From: Tanytarsus gracilentus
Lineage: Eukaryota > Arthropoda > Insecta > Diptera > Chironomidae
Length of the DNA: 64,000 bases
Direction of reading: 5' to 3'
NCBI GenBank assembly: GCA_038502055.1
Contig: JAXRKN010000040.1
Span: 2,790,001 to 2,854,000, forward strand
How positions within the stretch are numbered: position 1 is the stretch's first letter; the number at the start of each line of letters is the position of its first letter. The notes under the pieces were generated by a model. The model ran no database searches, was not told where the DNA came from, and saw only the letters and a list, made by a program, of their open reading frames with translations. A program made the translations under genes and the position numbers. Of this stretch, positions 1 through 12,302 are shown one piece after another.

Positions 1-2026
1 CAAAACAATTCTCAACCACACACAATGGAGGAGTTAAAAAATATTTAAAACTCTTTACTTTTTTTTGGTGAATGTACCGAAAACTGACCGCATGGATGCA
101 AAGAGTGAGAGTCATTAACCTCTTACTCGCAAGCCTACATACAAATCATTTTGACAGTTTTCGCATGTGTGTACACACATAAATCTGCTCCTTTTTTGCT
201 TCTCTCTCCCCCTCACTAAAGTGAAACCCCATTTCACAATATTTTAGTTGACCGTCAACACAAAGCAGAAAAAGAAGTGAAGTGAGACTAAAACTGTTTT
301 TTCGAGGATTTATGGTGTGTAATATTTATAAGGCATCAGCAAACGGACGACATGTATAAAAATTTGTGTATGCAAATCATTCTCAACCACATCCCTTAAG
401 GCGTTCACTCGTAAATGAGTTTTGTGAGAAAAAAATGGAAGTTTTTATTCGTAAAAAATATTCTAAGATTTTTGCTTTCTCTAATTTAGTTAACGTTAAT
501 TAATTTTTAATAGCTTTAACCAAAACTAATCTCGTCATTAAAATCTTTACCATTTAATCCGACAGAATATTCTAGTCACTTAATGCATCAAGCAGAAGCG
601 TCGAAGAGCAAAAGAGGGAAGAAACAAAACGAGAGCACTTTGCGTGGCTTAATGATGGTAATCAATTATGTAGTTACACGGCTTAACCCCGACATGAATA
701 GTTATTTTTCATTTCACAAATTAGTTTCATTTAATTATTAAAAGATTTGCTCTCGCTCGCTCACTGATTTCAACTTTATGACTCGAAGGAGTAAAATTTA
801 AACCCTCAAGACTGCACTTTCTTCCCGGAGTGTGCGGAATGGATCAAGGATCATGGGAAAAGAGGAAGAAAAATGTTCCCGCTAATGTGCATGAAATTTG
901 TAATGTGATGAGCGAGCGAGAAAGAGCGGTTTTGTGTGCATCATACTGTTGCATATACATTTCGCTTTAAAATGAATTTAAGGAAAGAATTTCAGAAATT
1001 ATCTCGCAAATGGAATTCGCATGAAGTGGAGAGTATCATAGGGGGGACCATAAAGCAAATTTTTGCAGTCATCTCATGTGTGTTGCGATGTTGATAACAG
1101 TTCATGGCATTGCCGTAGTTTGCTAAAGGGTTTTACTTCTGCGTTCAAAAAAATAAATTCCCTCGACTCTGAAAAAAACAACACAAAAGTTTTGTGCTAA
1201 AATTAACCACAAAAACGCATTTAAAAGCACTCTGCGGTCATCCAGAAGAGTCGATCCAACTTCATTTTCTTTTTATTACCTCTCGAAAAATGTGCGCACA
1301 CGAGGAAAAATCTCAAAATGTTTATTATGTGTGAGCTGAATTCATTTGAGCCCATAAACAACTCTCTCAAATGTAGTTTTGCAGTTTTCATTTAATTTAA
1401 TTTTCATTTTCTTCGTCGCTCCCTCATTGGTATGTGTGTTTGCGCTTTGGAATTTAATGATTTATTAGTAATTCTTGTGATGATACCAATTTTCAAAGTC
1501 TTTCGCACATTGCAGCAATCGAGCAGTTAATTTCGAAGAGGATGAAAGAGAAAATAGCGAAGATAAAAGAATGAATGGAATTCGTAGTGGCAGAGCAATA
1601 ATTGAGAGTGAAGCGGAACTCTTCTGTTGGTAATAAAATTTGTGTGTGCTTTATTATCGGCATGTTTAGAATTGTAAAAGCGCACATTTTTCGAGAGCAT
1701 AAAAATACCCAAAAAGAGACTATAAAAAATGATGCCAGAAAACATTTCTCTTGCCATTTTCAATTTTAAGTGAGGAAAGCGTCAAAAATCTGTTTGTCTA
1801 TTTTTTTATTATACTCATTGGATGTTAGCAGATCCGATAAGAGAGAAAGATTTTTTGTTCATGAAGTAAATCAAAATAAATTTGTTTAGGCAGAATGAAC
1901 AGAGCTAATGCCCTTTAATTGTCCATCTAAGTCTCGATTCCTAAACTGAAAAAGAGCCTCCCGGAAAGAAAAGTTCTCTGTCACGATTATCATCTGCACA
2001 AATGTGGGATAAGATAGCTGTTTTTA
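1..2026. other. Fhos intron, no gene seen
   Basis: AT-rich DNA with short random ORFs only. It lies downstream of Fhos exon 19839-19897 and is inferred to be intron, because the next conserved FHOD exon is absent. Confidence 0.6.
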
Positions 2027-2313
2027 GCGTAACCCACACTAGTGTGGTAACGCTTATATGCTCGTGATTCCGTCTGTCGTCTGTCGTCTGTCTGTTCCAT
2101 CGAGATCTCAGCCCCTAGACCAGCTAGAGACTTCGGGTTTTCGCCAAATGGTAGCTCTAAGGGTCTATATTAGCCCATTTTAGGAATTTTTTGGGTCATG
2201 ACCATAGGTCGTGCCACGGACAGCCATAATGTCCATTTTTCATACAAAATTGCACTTATATGGCTTCATGGGTATCGTTGAACTCGGGATTGGACCAGGA
2301 ATTGGTTGCTAGT

Positions 2314-2656
2314 GGAACATGGTGGAAAATGGAACATGATGGAAAATGGAACATGATGGAAAATGGAACATAATGGAAAATGGAACATACTGGAAAATGG
2401 AACATGATGGAAAATGGAACATGATGGAAAATGGAACATAATGGAAAATGGAACATGATGGAAAATGGAACATAATGATGAAAAATGGAACATGATGGCA
2501 AATGGAACATGATGGAAAATGGAACATGATGGAAAATGGAACATGATGGAAAATGGAACATGATGGAAAATGGAACATGATGGAAAATGGAACATGATGG
2601 AAAATGGAACATAATGGAAAATGGAACATGATGGAAAATGGAACATAATGGAAAAT
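2314..2656. repeat. 17-bp minisatellite, about 20 copies
   Basis: The unit is GGAACATGATGGAAAAT with small changes at two or three positions (ATGATGG, ATAATGG, ATACTGG); one copy is 3 bp longer. Because 17 is not a multiple of 3, the reading frame shifts at each copy. All three minus-strand frames remain open across the array and give a Phe/His/Pro/Ser repeat. This is a property of the repeat and not evidence for a gene. Confidence 0.9.
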
Positions 2657-2770
2657 AACTTCTCTAAAATGATTTCTCTAAGCCTTCCCCAATTTTTCAT
2701 ATCTAAGGCAAAAATTTTCTCTCTCAAGCTCATTTATATTTCAACCACGGAAGAGTCAACATCATAAGGT

Positions 2771-2833
2771 AAGGCTTCCCCAAGGCTTCACCTAAAAGGC
2801 TTCCCCAAGGCTTCACCTAAAAGGCTTCCCCAA
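2771..2833. repeat. 25-bp tandem repeat, about 2.5 copies
   Basis: The unit AAGGCTTCCCCAAGGCTTCA plus CCTAA starts at 2771, 2796 and 2821. Each unit itself contains AAGGCTTC twice. It lies inside the palindrome-bounded element. Confidence 0.8.
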
Positions 2834-2891
2834 AATGCCTTTCAATACCGATCTGTTACAGTGGGTTACGCGGCAACACCCACGTGTGGGT

Positions 2892-5800
2892 TTTGAAACA
2901 TTTTTTTGTTTGTTCATTAAATATTTTACAGATTTAGCATTTACCTCTCGGTCAGCACATTCATGCACATTCAGTTGCGGTTCTGTTGGCATTGGAATTA
3001 AATTCTATGGACACGTGAGAAAAAGCCACATCACACACACAATATACTCTTTTCGTGATTAATTTATCCTGGAGATAGAGGCAAAGCTTAACAGCAGCTC
3101 AGCAAAAAATTCTTTCTAGACATGCTTTTTAATAAAGATAATACAAAATTATTAGCTCACGAAATTCTTTAGAAATGTTCAACAAATGAATTTCTGATTC
3201 GTGAAAATTGTTTATGGTCACGGTTGATTTTTTTCTCTCGAAGTTTAATTCAAAGGCATTTTGGCGATGCAACATTTAAATGTGGAAATTCTTTAGAAAA
3301 AAATGTAACATAAATTTTTATGTTTAGCATCATGCAAATCGAAATTCAAGAAAAAATTCTTCTCCGACTCGACAAAAGTCTTCCCCATAAATTTTTATAT
3401 TGAAATATCGCATTTAACTAATTTTTGCACGAGTCTTTTTGAAAGAAAGACAGTAAACGAAATATTAACAAATTGTAGACTCAATCTTGTTATTTTCAAA
3501 TTATTTGTATCGGAATTTTTGTCATTACGGTTATTTGGCTTTGTGGAGCCTCTCTTGCTCTCCATTGTGGCATCATCTATGACAAATCATTTTAATGCTC
3601 GGCAGAATGACATGAGCATTTTTCGTATTACCTTCATATTCTTTCCTTATAACTGTTATTTAATAATAAAAATATAAAGTAATCCGAAACAGTACAAGAC
3701 ATGACCTCGCCAGCACACTGACTCAATTCTCTCCATCACTCGCGTTGGCAGTCTTAGAGATTATGTCAATTTAATATCATTTATTACATCACAACTGTTT
3801 TTTTTATGGAATTTAAGACCGCGAGCTGAGTGCGCACGGGAGAAGTGAATTTTAAAATCTGGACAATTGATTAGACTTATCAGCATTTAACGTCAAATAA
3901 TGCTCATGACGGCTTCAATTAATGCCACGCTCTATGAAAAAATTCTTAAATCCCATTCACATCGATCGAAGCAAAATTGTATTGAGTCAGCAATTACACC
4001 AACAACGAAGTCTGCTAATAGGCTTCTGTTGTCAAACTCTATCAAGCGCAAAGCATCTAGCATTGTTTTAAACTCATTTAATTCAATTTGTTTGAAAGGT
4101 TTAAGAGGGAGAGAGAAAAAAATAAAATCATTCCATTTCAATTTATTTCACGTCGATTCATCGATGAAGAAAAAACGCTTAGCAAATTTTTTATTTCATT
4201 AATTAAGTTCAATAATTTAGAGCTTCTCACAAAAGAGAGCACATGCAGCGATAAACATTGACTAAATAACATAATCATAATTTTATGCCAACGTTTCGTT
4301 CTCATTTACTGGAGAGCAAATGAGATTATATTCGGTAACAACAGAAAATAATTAAAATGCTATCGCAAGTTTATTTCAATGTTCTCATCATCAATGGTAA
4401 TTGAAATGAATGAGCCATCGAGCTTCTGTGCACCTTAATTGCACTTTAAGACACAATTTATACATTTGATATTGAGCAGCTCCAACGGTGGTGGCCTTAT
4501 CGTAAAATGCCGATCGAAAAACGGCACATTAAAATCACTTCATAAAATCTCATAAATTTACAGTCGATTACATACACATTATCTCCCTTTATTGTGTGTG
4601 TCTGTCTGGCCCGCAGTCACTTTTACGCCAATTAAAAATTCTGTTTTACTCTTTCACATGAGAAAGGAGCAACATTGAAATCGGGTTATGAGGAAGAGAG
4701 GGAGATGGTTATCCCTCGACACCACACCGGGATATTCACAAAACCACGTGAAAATAAATTGAATTCGTAAGTGGAATGGAAAATCGATAGCGGCAATAAT
4801 TCTTTTTAACCCCCATAAAACTTGCCAGCCAATTTCGATATGACGAAGTTCGTTACTTTTTCAATTATACTGAGTGAAAATTGAGATTTTATGTCTTTAT
4901 TTTTTTTAATAATTTTTTCGAGTTAAATAAATTAAAATTTTACTTTTTAAGGATTTAATTTTCACATTACATTGTTTTAAAGTCACAAAGTGGTCTCGAT
5001 GATAAAATATGCAATTTTTCATTGTTCTTGATTGAAATGTAAATTTGATCAAGCTCAAAAAGTCCTTGACTGTTTGCTACCGTTCACAGCACATAAATTA
5101 TTACCGCAATATGATAGAAATCGAAAGAACATAATTTCGCAAAGTGTTGGATAGATTTATGATGAATCGAAGTTCATTTTCATTCCCACATCCTCCGCTC
5201 CTTCCAAACGTATGCGAGAGCGAGAAAAAATTGTGCTGATTATGAAACATTTTTTCTGATATTATATGAGATAAAGTTATGAGTTGCTGATGTGACGTAG
5301 ATTGTGCTATGTTGATTATGCACAAAGAAAATTAACGTTTAATTTGCACTTTCGAACAATTTAATTTTAAATTGTGTCTTTCAATAAGCGCCCGTTGAAC
5401 TGTCATTAAAATTAATGAGCAATAATCACTCGCATGTGAATAAACAAAAGAGTCAGCGATTCCCTAATTTTCGCGCAAACACTGCACACTCTCCCATGTT
5501 TGCTCAGTAATCAAAAATAAATTGCAGACTCGGAGAGAAAAAAGACTGCTCCATTAACCTTAACAATTCAAGGTTACTTTTTTCTTTTCTCTCAAAAAAA
5601 GACTTCTCGTTTTGCTTTCATGCTCTTCATATCGTCGTCATCGCCGTGCTGAATTCATTTTCTCTATTCGCACACTTACCAGTCGTTGTGTGTTAAAAAA
5701 AGAACGAGAGAAAGATGAAGCACCAAAAAAGCAACGCGTCTTTATCGATGAAAGCTGTATAATTTGAAGATGTAAGAGAAAGAAGAAGTACTTGAAGTAT

Positions 5801-8800
5801 GGGCCACGAAATAAAGGAGGAGGAAGAAACCTGCTTTTGGTGCAATCAAGACATAATCAAGCGAGAATTTAATTTAACGAAATTATGGAAAAGAAGCGAC
5901 GACGACAACGAAAGACATTGCTCATCTTTTTCTCTCTCTTTATCTCGCTGAGTTTGGATGTTAATGAGCTAAAAAATTCCCTAAAACAATTGAACCATAT
6001 TTTATAGGATTTTCTGCTCTTTTGAATTTGAAGCGCATAAACACTGAGAAAATGAACAAAAAAAGTTGAAACAGTAAAATTTGAGTATGGCCATGAATGT
6101 TATCGAGCAAGTAACCAACTCATAAATTGAATCGTAAAGTTCTTAATTAAAATACTGTGAAGAGGGAATTTATTTTGTTTTTGTTGCTCTTCTGTATACT
6201 TTTTCTTCGGTCTCGGAAACAATAATTAATTAGGTTCTTGATCTCGAAAAAATAAGTGAGAAAATAATCAGCGATAGAAAATAATTTTAACAACTTTTAA
6301 GTTGGTGAGAACGTTGAAACATGAAGAGTTTTCATCCCTTGACAAGAGTCAAAGTTAAAAAGAAGAGTGGCCATTAAAATAGCACACAAAAAAGTTTTTA
6401 AACGTAGTTCAGCTCGAATAAATCCCTGGGCGGTTTTCGCACCAAAACAATGATATGCAATTAATTTTCTCCCATTGAAAGAGTCTTTAAAATTCACCAT
6501 CATCAAAAGGCGATTATGAAACGTCAGATATATGTGTTTGGTGTGCAGAAAATATGAAAATTAATTGAAATTCCAGCAATTTATCATCAACAATGTGCAT
6601 TGAATTTAATAAGCCTGTTTTACATCCACAGCACACATTATAAAAAAGTTCAAAAATTTTCGACTCAATTAAAAAAAATTTTTTTTGTGCATCTCATAAT
6701 TAGACTGCTTAATTTACATTGGAGTGGAAATTAATTGGACATGAAATTTATAAAACAAGAGCACTAGAGCCAATTTATCATTAATACATTTCACTTATTT
6801 TTGTGAGTTGTTTTTATTCATTTCACAGCAGCCAGCAACAAATAGTCCAATGAAGAGATCATTAAAAATGAACTTTAATGTTCCATAAAGGCAACAGCAT
6901 TTATTTTTTTAACCAATTTCTTTTTTAACGTGCTACAATTCCACTTTTACCCTCCCTCATGAGTGCCCCGGAGGCGAAATTTTAATCCGCATAGAAGCGC
7001 GACATAGAAAACAAAGGAGGAAGAGAAAAAAAGTCGGCAAATAAACAATAATTGTAAAAGAATGAATTTGTTAGTTAAGTGAGAGCACAAAGTAATGACA
7101 ACCGACGCGACAGTAAAGCACATGGTAGCTTAAAGATTTAATGGTTGCCTATTTCACGTCTTCAACTGAGACTGACACATATCTTCGCTCCATTGGAACT
7201 GCGAGGCGAGAAATTAATTGCAAATTCTCCCGCCGTTGTCAATTTAAAGCCACAGTTTGAAAAGTGACTTGTTATGAGGTGTAAATAAAGTGAATGAGAA
7301 GACGATCGAGTGCAATTTTCGTATGTGATTTGTCTCGTTTCTAAATCCAATGTTTGTGTGATTGATTTGGCCTAAATTCATCTCACGATGCGACTAAATG
7401 TGCAGCAATATTGTCGGGAAGCGTTTGTACCTCAACCGCATCCATTCGAGTGCGAATAACAGCCGAGAGAACTGTAAGCAATTCATTTGGTTTTCGGAAA
7501 TGCCTCGACGCTCCAGCCATAGTCAACTAGCAGCGTGTAGAGACGAAGAGGAAAAAAATTAAATAAATCACAAGAAAAATAAAATTCCTAACCGAACTCT
7601 ATTTTTCCATTATCTGCTCTCATGCCCATTGAATGACTTTTTATTTTTCTATTTTTAAGGTGAGCACATTTTAGCCACAAAGATGTGGTTATGAGGTTTT
7701 AATTGTCTGTCGGGAAAAATATTTTCAAACATTTAAAATTTTTGGAATTAAAAAACAGTCGATTAAAATTATTCATAATTTTCGAACTTTTTTAAATGAA
7801 GAAAATTTTCCAACAGTCTTTTTTCCATTTTATAGACTCTAAATGGAGTAAAATTTTCGATTATGTGGCAATGATGGTGAACGTCCCGAGAGAGAAATTC
7901 TTGTTGCCGGAAACTAGAGGTCAACTTCACTGGGTTAAAGAGAAAAAGTTTTCGAATAAAAACGAATTTGCAATTTCTTCATTTCCATTCCAAGATTTGA
8001 AATTTAATAATTTTATGATGCTCTTTCTCGAGTTCTCTTGAAATGCGGAAAACTTCTTTAAGGAATTATTCATAAAATTTGTACTTGATAAAATACTAGA
8101 TATTTTTTGCCAGACATTGCTCCACAATGACCCCAACATTTGCTCTTGAGTTTTTGCACATTAAGAGAGGAGCAAAATGAAAGAGAAAGATTGCTGTTGT
8201 TGAGTCAATTTGCAGGCACCGAAGCACATCACGATTTGCACATCAAATAGTACATTTTTTTGAGCAATATATTCTACTCCCATTTTGAGCAGAGAAGAAA
8301 TTTAAGAAAATTATACGAGTTATGAATTTAATTGATGCTTAAACCATCACATCATCTAGTAGCAATCGTGTTAAACAAATTTGTCTATTTCCAACAACAT
8401 AAACGGCTGATAATCTTTTTACACACTCTTCTCCGTTCAATGAAAAATTATTATAATTTCTTCATTTTTGAAAACCCTTTCTCAATCATCCATCATAAGC
8501 GAAAACGCTTCACTCACTCCACTGAACCATCAAAATGGGTATTTGTTGCTTAAAAAACAGAGATTATTCAGCTGTTGATGCAAATATATTAAAAGAGAAG
8601 AAAAAAAATCATTTAGTCATCGCATCAGCTGTGTGTAAATTGCATGCAATAATTGGAAGTGAATTTGAATTAAGAAATTTTTCGTTGAAAGAGAGAAAGA
8701 GAAATAAAAATTAATTTATTATTGCACAAGTGACTGCGGTAAGCTTAAAGGCATTCACCTACATATTACTCTTTCTAATGTATAAATCTCGTGTGCAAAT

Positions 8801-10572
8801 GAGAACCTCATTTCGCAGTCCGTTAATCAAAAAAAAATAAAAAAAAAGGGGAGAGTGCAAAAAAAATATATTATGGTCCAATCTCGATTGTAATGGATAC
8901 TCATGCGCTGGCGTTAATCTCGTCGAGTCTCATCGACGTGTACATCAATCAAAGACATTCGTTAATGATACAAATAAAAATTAGTCCTGTGAACGCATGG
9001 AGAGGAAATCGCCAATTGGCTTCGAGTCATGAAAGAAGATATTTTTCTAGAGTTAACGTCTAGTTAAGACGGAAACGTGTTCATCTTTTAATGAAATTCA
9101 TTTTTATTGTATTGTTAGCTCTCACTTCGCTGAAGCTAATGGGTTTCGAGCAGAGGTGGATTGAAGACATTGAAAATTATTTAAAATTAAGTATTCCACC
9201 TACCTCTGGACTAGAGTAAGAACATAAAACTTATAAATTATAAGATCGTTAATAAAAGAGAAAAAAATTCATTTACTTGAATTTTGATATCATCATCATG
9301 AACACGGTTCAGGATTAATTTCGTGCTCATGAAAGCAATTTCTCTCATGATACTCGCCAACATTAGCTGATGAGAAAGAGAAACAATACGGTTCTTTAGT
9401 GAATCAAACGGTGTGATGAGGAGGAGAAGAACGAACTTGCAAAGTTGTCAGTAAATCAAAATAAAATGTGCAACTCACAATTTTTTTCTATAGAAAATTT
9501 TGTATACCAGCACTTTTTTCGTCGTTGTCGGTCGGTATAGAAAAAAAGGAGAGCGAGAAAAACATGAAAAATTGACTTGGCTTGATTCTTTCTTCATGCT
9601 AAAGTCACGACATTTTTGAACTGTATGTGCATTGGCGGTGGTGGTGCCCTGTCGAGAGCTCATGTTCGATGAACTGCATCATAAATTAAAGCCACACTTA
9701 ATTATGCATAAATGGAGAGCGTAAAAAATATTTGTAAAATGACCGAAACAGTTTCATTTTTCGGCTGCTCCTGCTGCAGAGTTGCAGTATACGCAAGCAC
9801 GATGAAAAATGAGTTCTTGATGGGAAAAATTTAATCGCGCACGCCATGGAGTCAACAATAATGTCTTGTTGATGTTTGTTTAAGTATTTTTCTTCTCTCG
9901 ATCACGGCAAGAACTACAGTTCGATTTTGGATATTTTCCCATGATGATCGCCATGGCTCTTAATCAGATCTGATTGGTTTCACAGTTTGTGCGCGATTCT
10001 CAGCCGTCAGAATTGTTCTCAACACTCTCCCATGCGCGTTCATTGTTATGATCTCAGCCCATCTATCAGAAAATCCCGAAAAAAAATATAACCGAATCGT
10101 AATTGGATGAGATTTATGATTCGGACAACAATCAATTGTTAAACAAACGTAATCCACAGAAAAGTACAAGCCGCAATAGCGAAATGTAACTGAAACTCAA
10201 TTTTTCAACGTGAATACACGCTTTAAGTATGCGGGAAGTTAGAGCAAGAGGAAGAGATAGAGAAGAAAGATGAATGATGTAGTGTGAATGGATAATGAAA
10301 TTATTTGTTTATGCCTCAATAACTTTTCAAATCCATTATCCATTGGACATTAAAGCATCTTCTAATATTTTATAATCCAACAGCATCAGCAACTTGATGG
10401 AGAAGACTCAAAAAAGAGACAAAACGTGGAGAGAACTCATGTGGTGCAAATAAAAAGATAAAGCCATAGTTAGAGTGTAAAGCAATTAATTATAAATTTT
10501 TGTCCGTGTTCATGAGGTTGAAGATTGAGTCAAATTAAACTATCGAACTGATTTTATAGATTGATAAAAAGT
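2892..10572. other. Fhos intron, no gene seen
   Basis: AT-rich DNA without a supportable coding region. A 45-codon minus-strand ORF at 7383-7520 has codon use less AT-rich than its surroundings but no other support. No tRNA-like B box or further conserved FHOD exon was seen. Confidence 0.55.
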
Positions 10573-11253
10573 ATTAGGGTGCAAATTTTAATTTTGTTTT
10601 CTTACTAAACTTTGACCCTTTTTATTATGTCTCGAAAGTGCACTTAACATTCTTTAAATTTCACGATTTTTTCATGAGCGCTTGATATCACCATCAACTA
10701 TGTTTTCAGTTGGGTTTCATTAAAAAATCAGATCGTGGTATGCCTGTTTGGCACCGGTCTATTTTCTCCATACAAAATAAATGTTCAACTTCAATGGTCA
10801 TTCTATCCATGAAAGAGTTGTGCTAAAATTTGTAAATTATTTTTCCCATCAAGGTTTGTGTCTTCTCTTTCAAATAAAATTTACTCCTTCCAAAAATATG
10901 GCTTCGTTCGTGAGATATGATTTTTTAAAGCGGCGAGCTCTAACTTTGACCCCGTCGAGCTCTAACTTTGACCCTCGAAAAAGTTGATTTTGAGCTGCAA
11001 AACTGTTTTTACTCAACTTCAACTGAGACTTTTCTTAAATATTTCACCATTTGCCATCGATTAAGCAAAAAATAATTTGGGGTCGCTTCCCAACTTCATG
11101 CTGGAATCGTGAATTTTTACTTCCTTTATAGGTCAATGGATGCTTTAAAAGATCGGTTGATTTTTGAAAGTATTTTTAAAATGTAGTCTTATACCATTCC
11201 AACAATTTCTGTTACTTTTTATTTGAAAGCAAACACATCTTCGCTTCCGTTTG
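10573..11253 (+). repeat. Left 681-bp arm of a fold-back element
   Basis: This arm begins ATTAGGGTGCAAATTTTAAT and is matched base for base, inverted, by 11622-12302. The two arms encode the same 68-residue chance ORF with only three residue differences, so divergence is low. Inside the arm is a short direct duplication (CGAGCTCTAACTTTGACC twice, near 10933-10973). No transposase is encoded. Confidence 0.9.
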
Positions 11254-11555
11254 AACCCCTTCTTTAAAACCAATAATTTAATATTTAATATTTAAAAAAA
11301 TAATTGTTTGATGCTGAAATCTATTAAATTCATGCAGAAATGTATCCCAAAAAATTTAAAAAATATGGCTGATGTAAAATAAACATAAGCGGCATCTCCT
11401 ATGACTATATTAGGCACCTCCTGGTTCCACTTCCATCACTTCCTTAACTTTTTGCCTAAATTTTTTTTGCTCATAATCAGAAAGGGGAAATAAGACATTA
11501 GGAAAGAAGAGAAGTAAAATTTAAAAAAAAATATTAAGAAAAAAATATTTTAAAG

Positions 11556-11587
<32 letters not shown>

Positions 11588-11621
11588 GAAAAAAAAAAAA
11601 AAAAAACAAAAAAAAAAAGGG
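11254..11621. repeat. Spacer of the fold-back element with long poly(A) tracts
   Basis: This 368-bp segment separates the arms. It ends in almost pure A from about 11555 to 11618, broken only by GGGG, C and a few other bases. The rest is AT-rich without an ORF. Read length through the A tract may be inaccurate. Confidence 0.8.
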
Positions 11622-12302
11622 CAAACGGAAGCGAAGATGTGTTTGCTTTCAAATAAAAAGTAACAGAAATTGTTGGAATGGTATAAGACTACATTTTAAA
11701 AATACTTTCAAAAATCAACCGATCTTTTAAAGCATCCATTGACCTATAAAGGAAGTAAAAATTCACGATTCCAGCATGAAGTTGGGAAGCGACCCCAAAT
11801 TATTTTTTGCTTAATCGATGGCAAATGGTGAAATATTTAAGAAAAGTCTCAGTTGAAGTTGAGTAAAAACAGTTTTGCAGCTCAAAATCAACTTTTTCGA
11901 GGGTCAAAGTTAGAGCTCGACGGGGTCAAAGTTAGAGCTCGCCGCTTTAAAAAATCATATCTCACGAACGAAGCCATATTTTTGGAAAGAGTAAATTTTA
12001 TTTGAAAGTGAAGACACAAACCTTGATGGGAAAAATAATTTACAAATTTTAGCAAGACTCTTTCATGGATAGAATGACCATTGAAGTTGAACATTTATTT
12101 TGTATGGAGAAAATAGACCGGTGCCAAACAGGCATACCACGATCTGATTTTTTAATGAAACCCAACTGAAAACATAGTTGATGGTGATATCAAGCGTTCA
12201 TGAAAAAATCGTGAAATTTAAAGAATGTTAAGTGCACTTTCGAGACATAATAAAAAGGGTCAAAGTTTAGTAAGAAAACAAAATTAAAATTTGCACCCTA
12301 AT
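11622..12302 (-). repeat. Right 681-bp arm of a fold-back element
   Basis: This is the reverse complement of 10573-11253 with a few substitutions, ending TTTGCACCCTAAT. Both arms have the same length and matching offsets. No clear target-site duplication flanks the outer ends. Confidence 0.9.

Larger units (their letters stand above)
2027..2891. mobile_element. Palindrome-bounded repeat element carrying a minisatellite
   Basis: An 11-bp sequence GCGTAACCCAC (2027-2037) is repeated inverted as GTGGGTTACGC at 2861-2871. Beside each copy is a second palindrome: CCACACTAGTGTGG at 2034-2047, and ACCCAC-GT-GTGGGT at 2878-2891. Between them are a non-repetitive GC-richer part with repeated GTCTGTC units (about 2068-2095), a 17-bp tandem array and a 25-bp tandem array. 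No coding capacity is seen. A non-autonomous DNA transposon is likely; the exact ends and target-site duplication are not clear. Confidence 0.45.

Noticed and set aside
2256..2733. Three overlapping minus-strand ORFs of 106-155 codons over the minisatellite
   Set aside because: They are three frames of one stop-free 17-bp tandem repeat; composition is fully explained by the repeat.
10781..12094. Two identical-looking 68-codon ORFs on opposite strands
   Set aside because: They are mirror copies in the two arms of the fold-back element and show no domain or start context.
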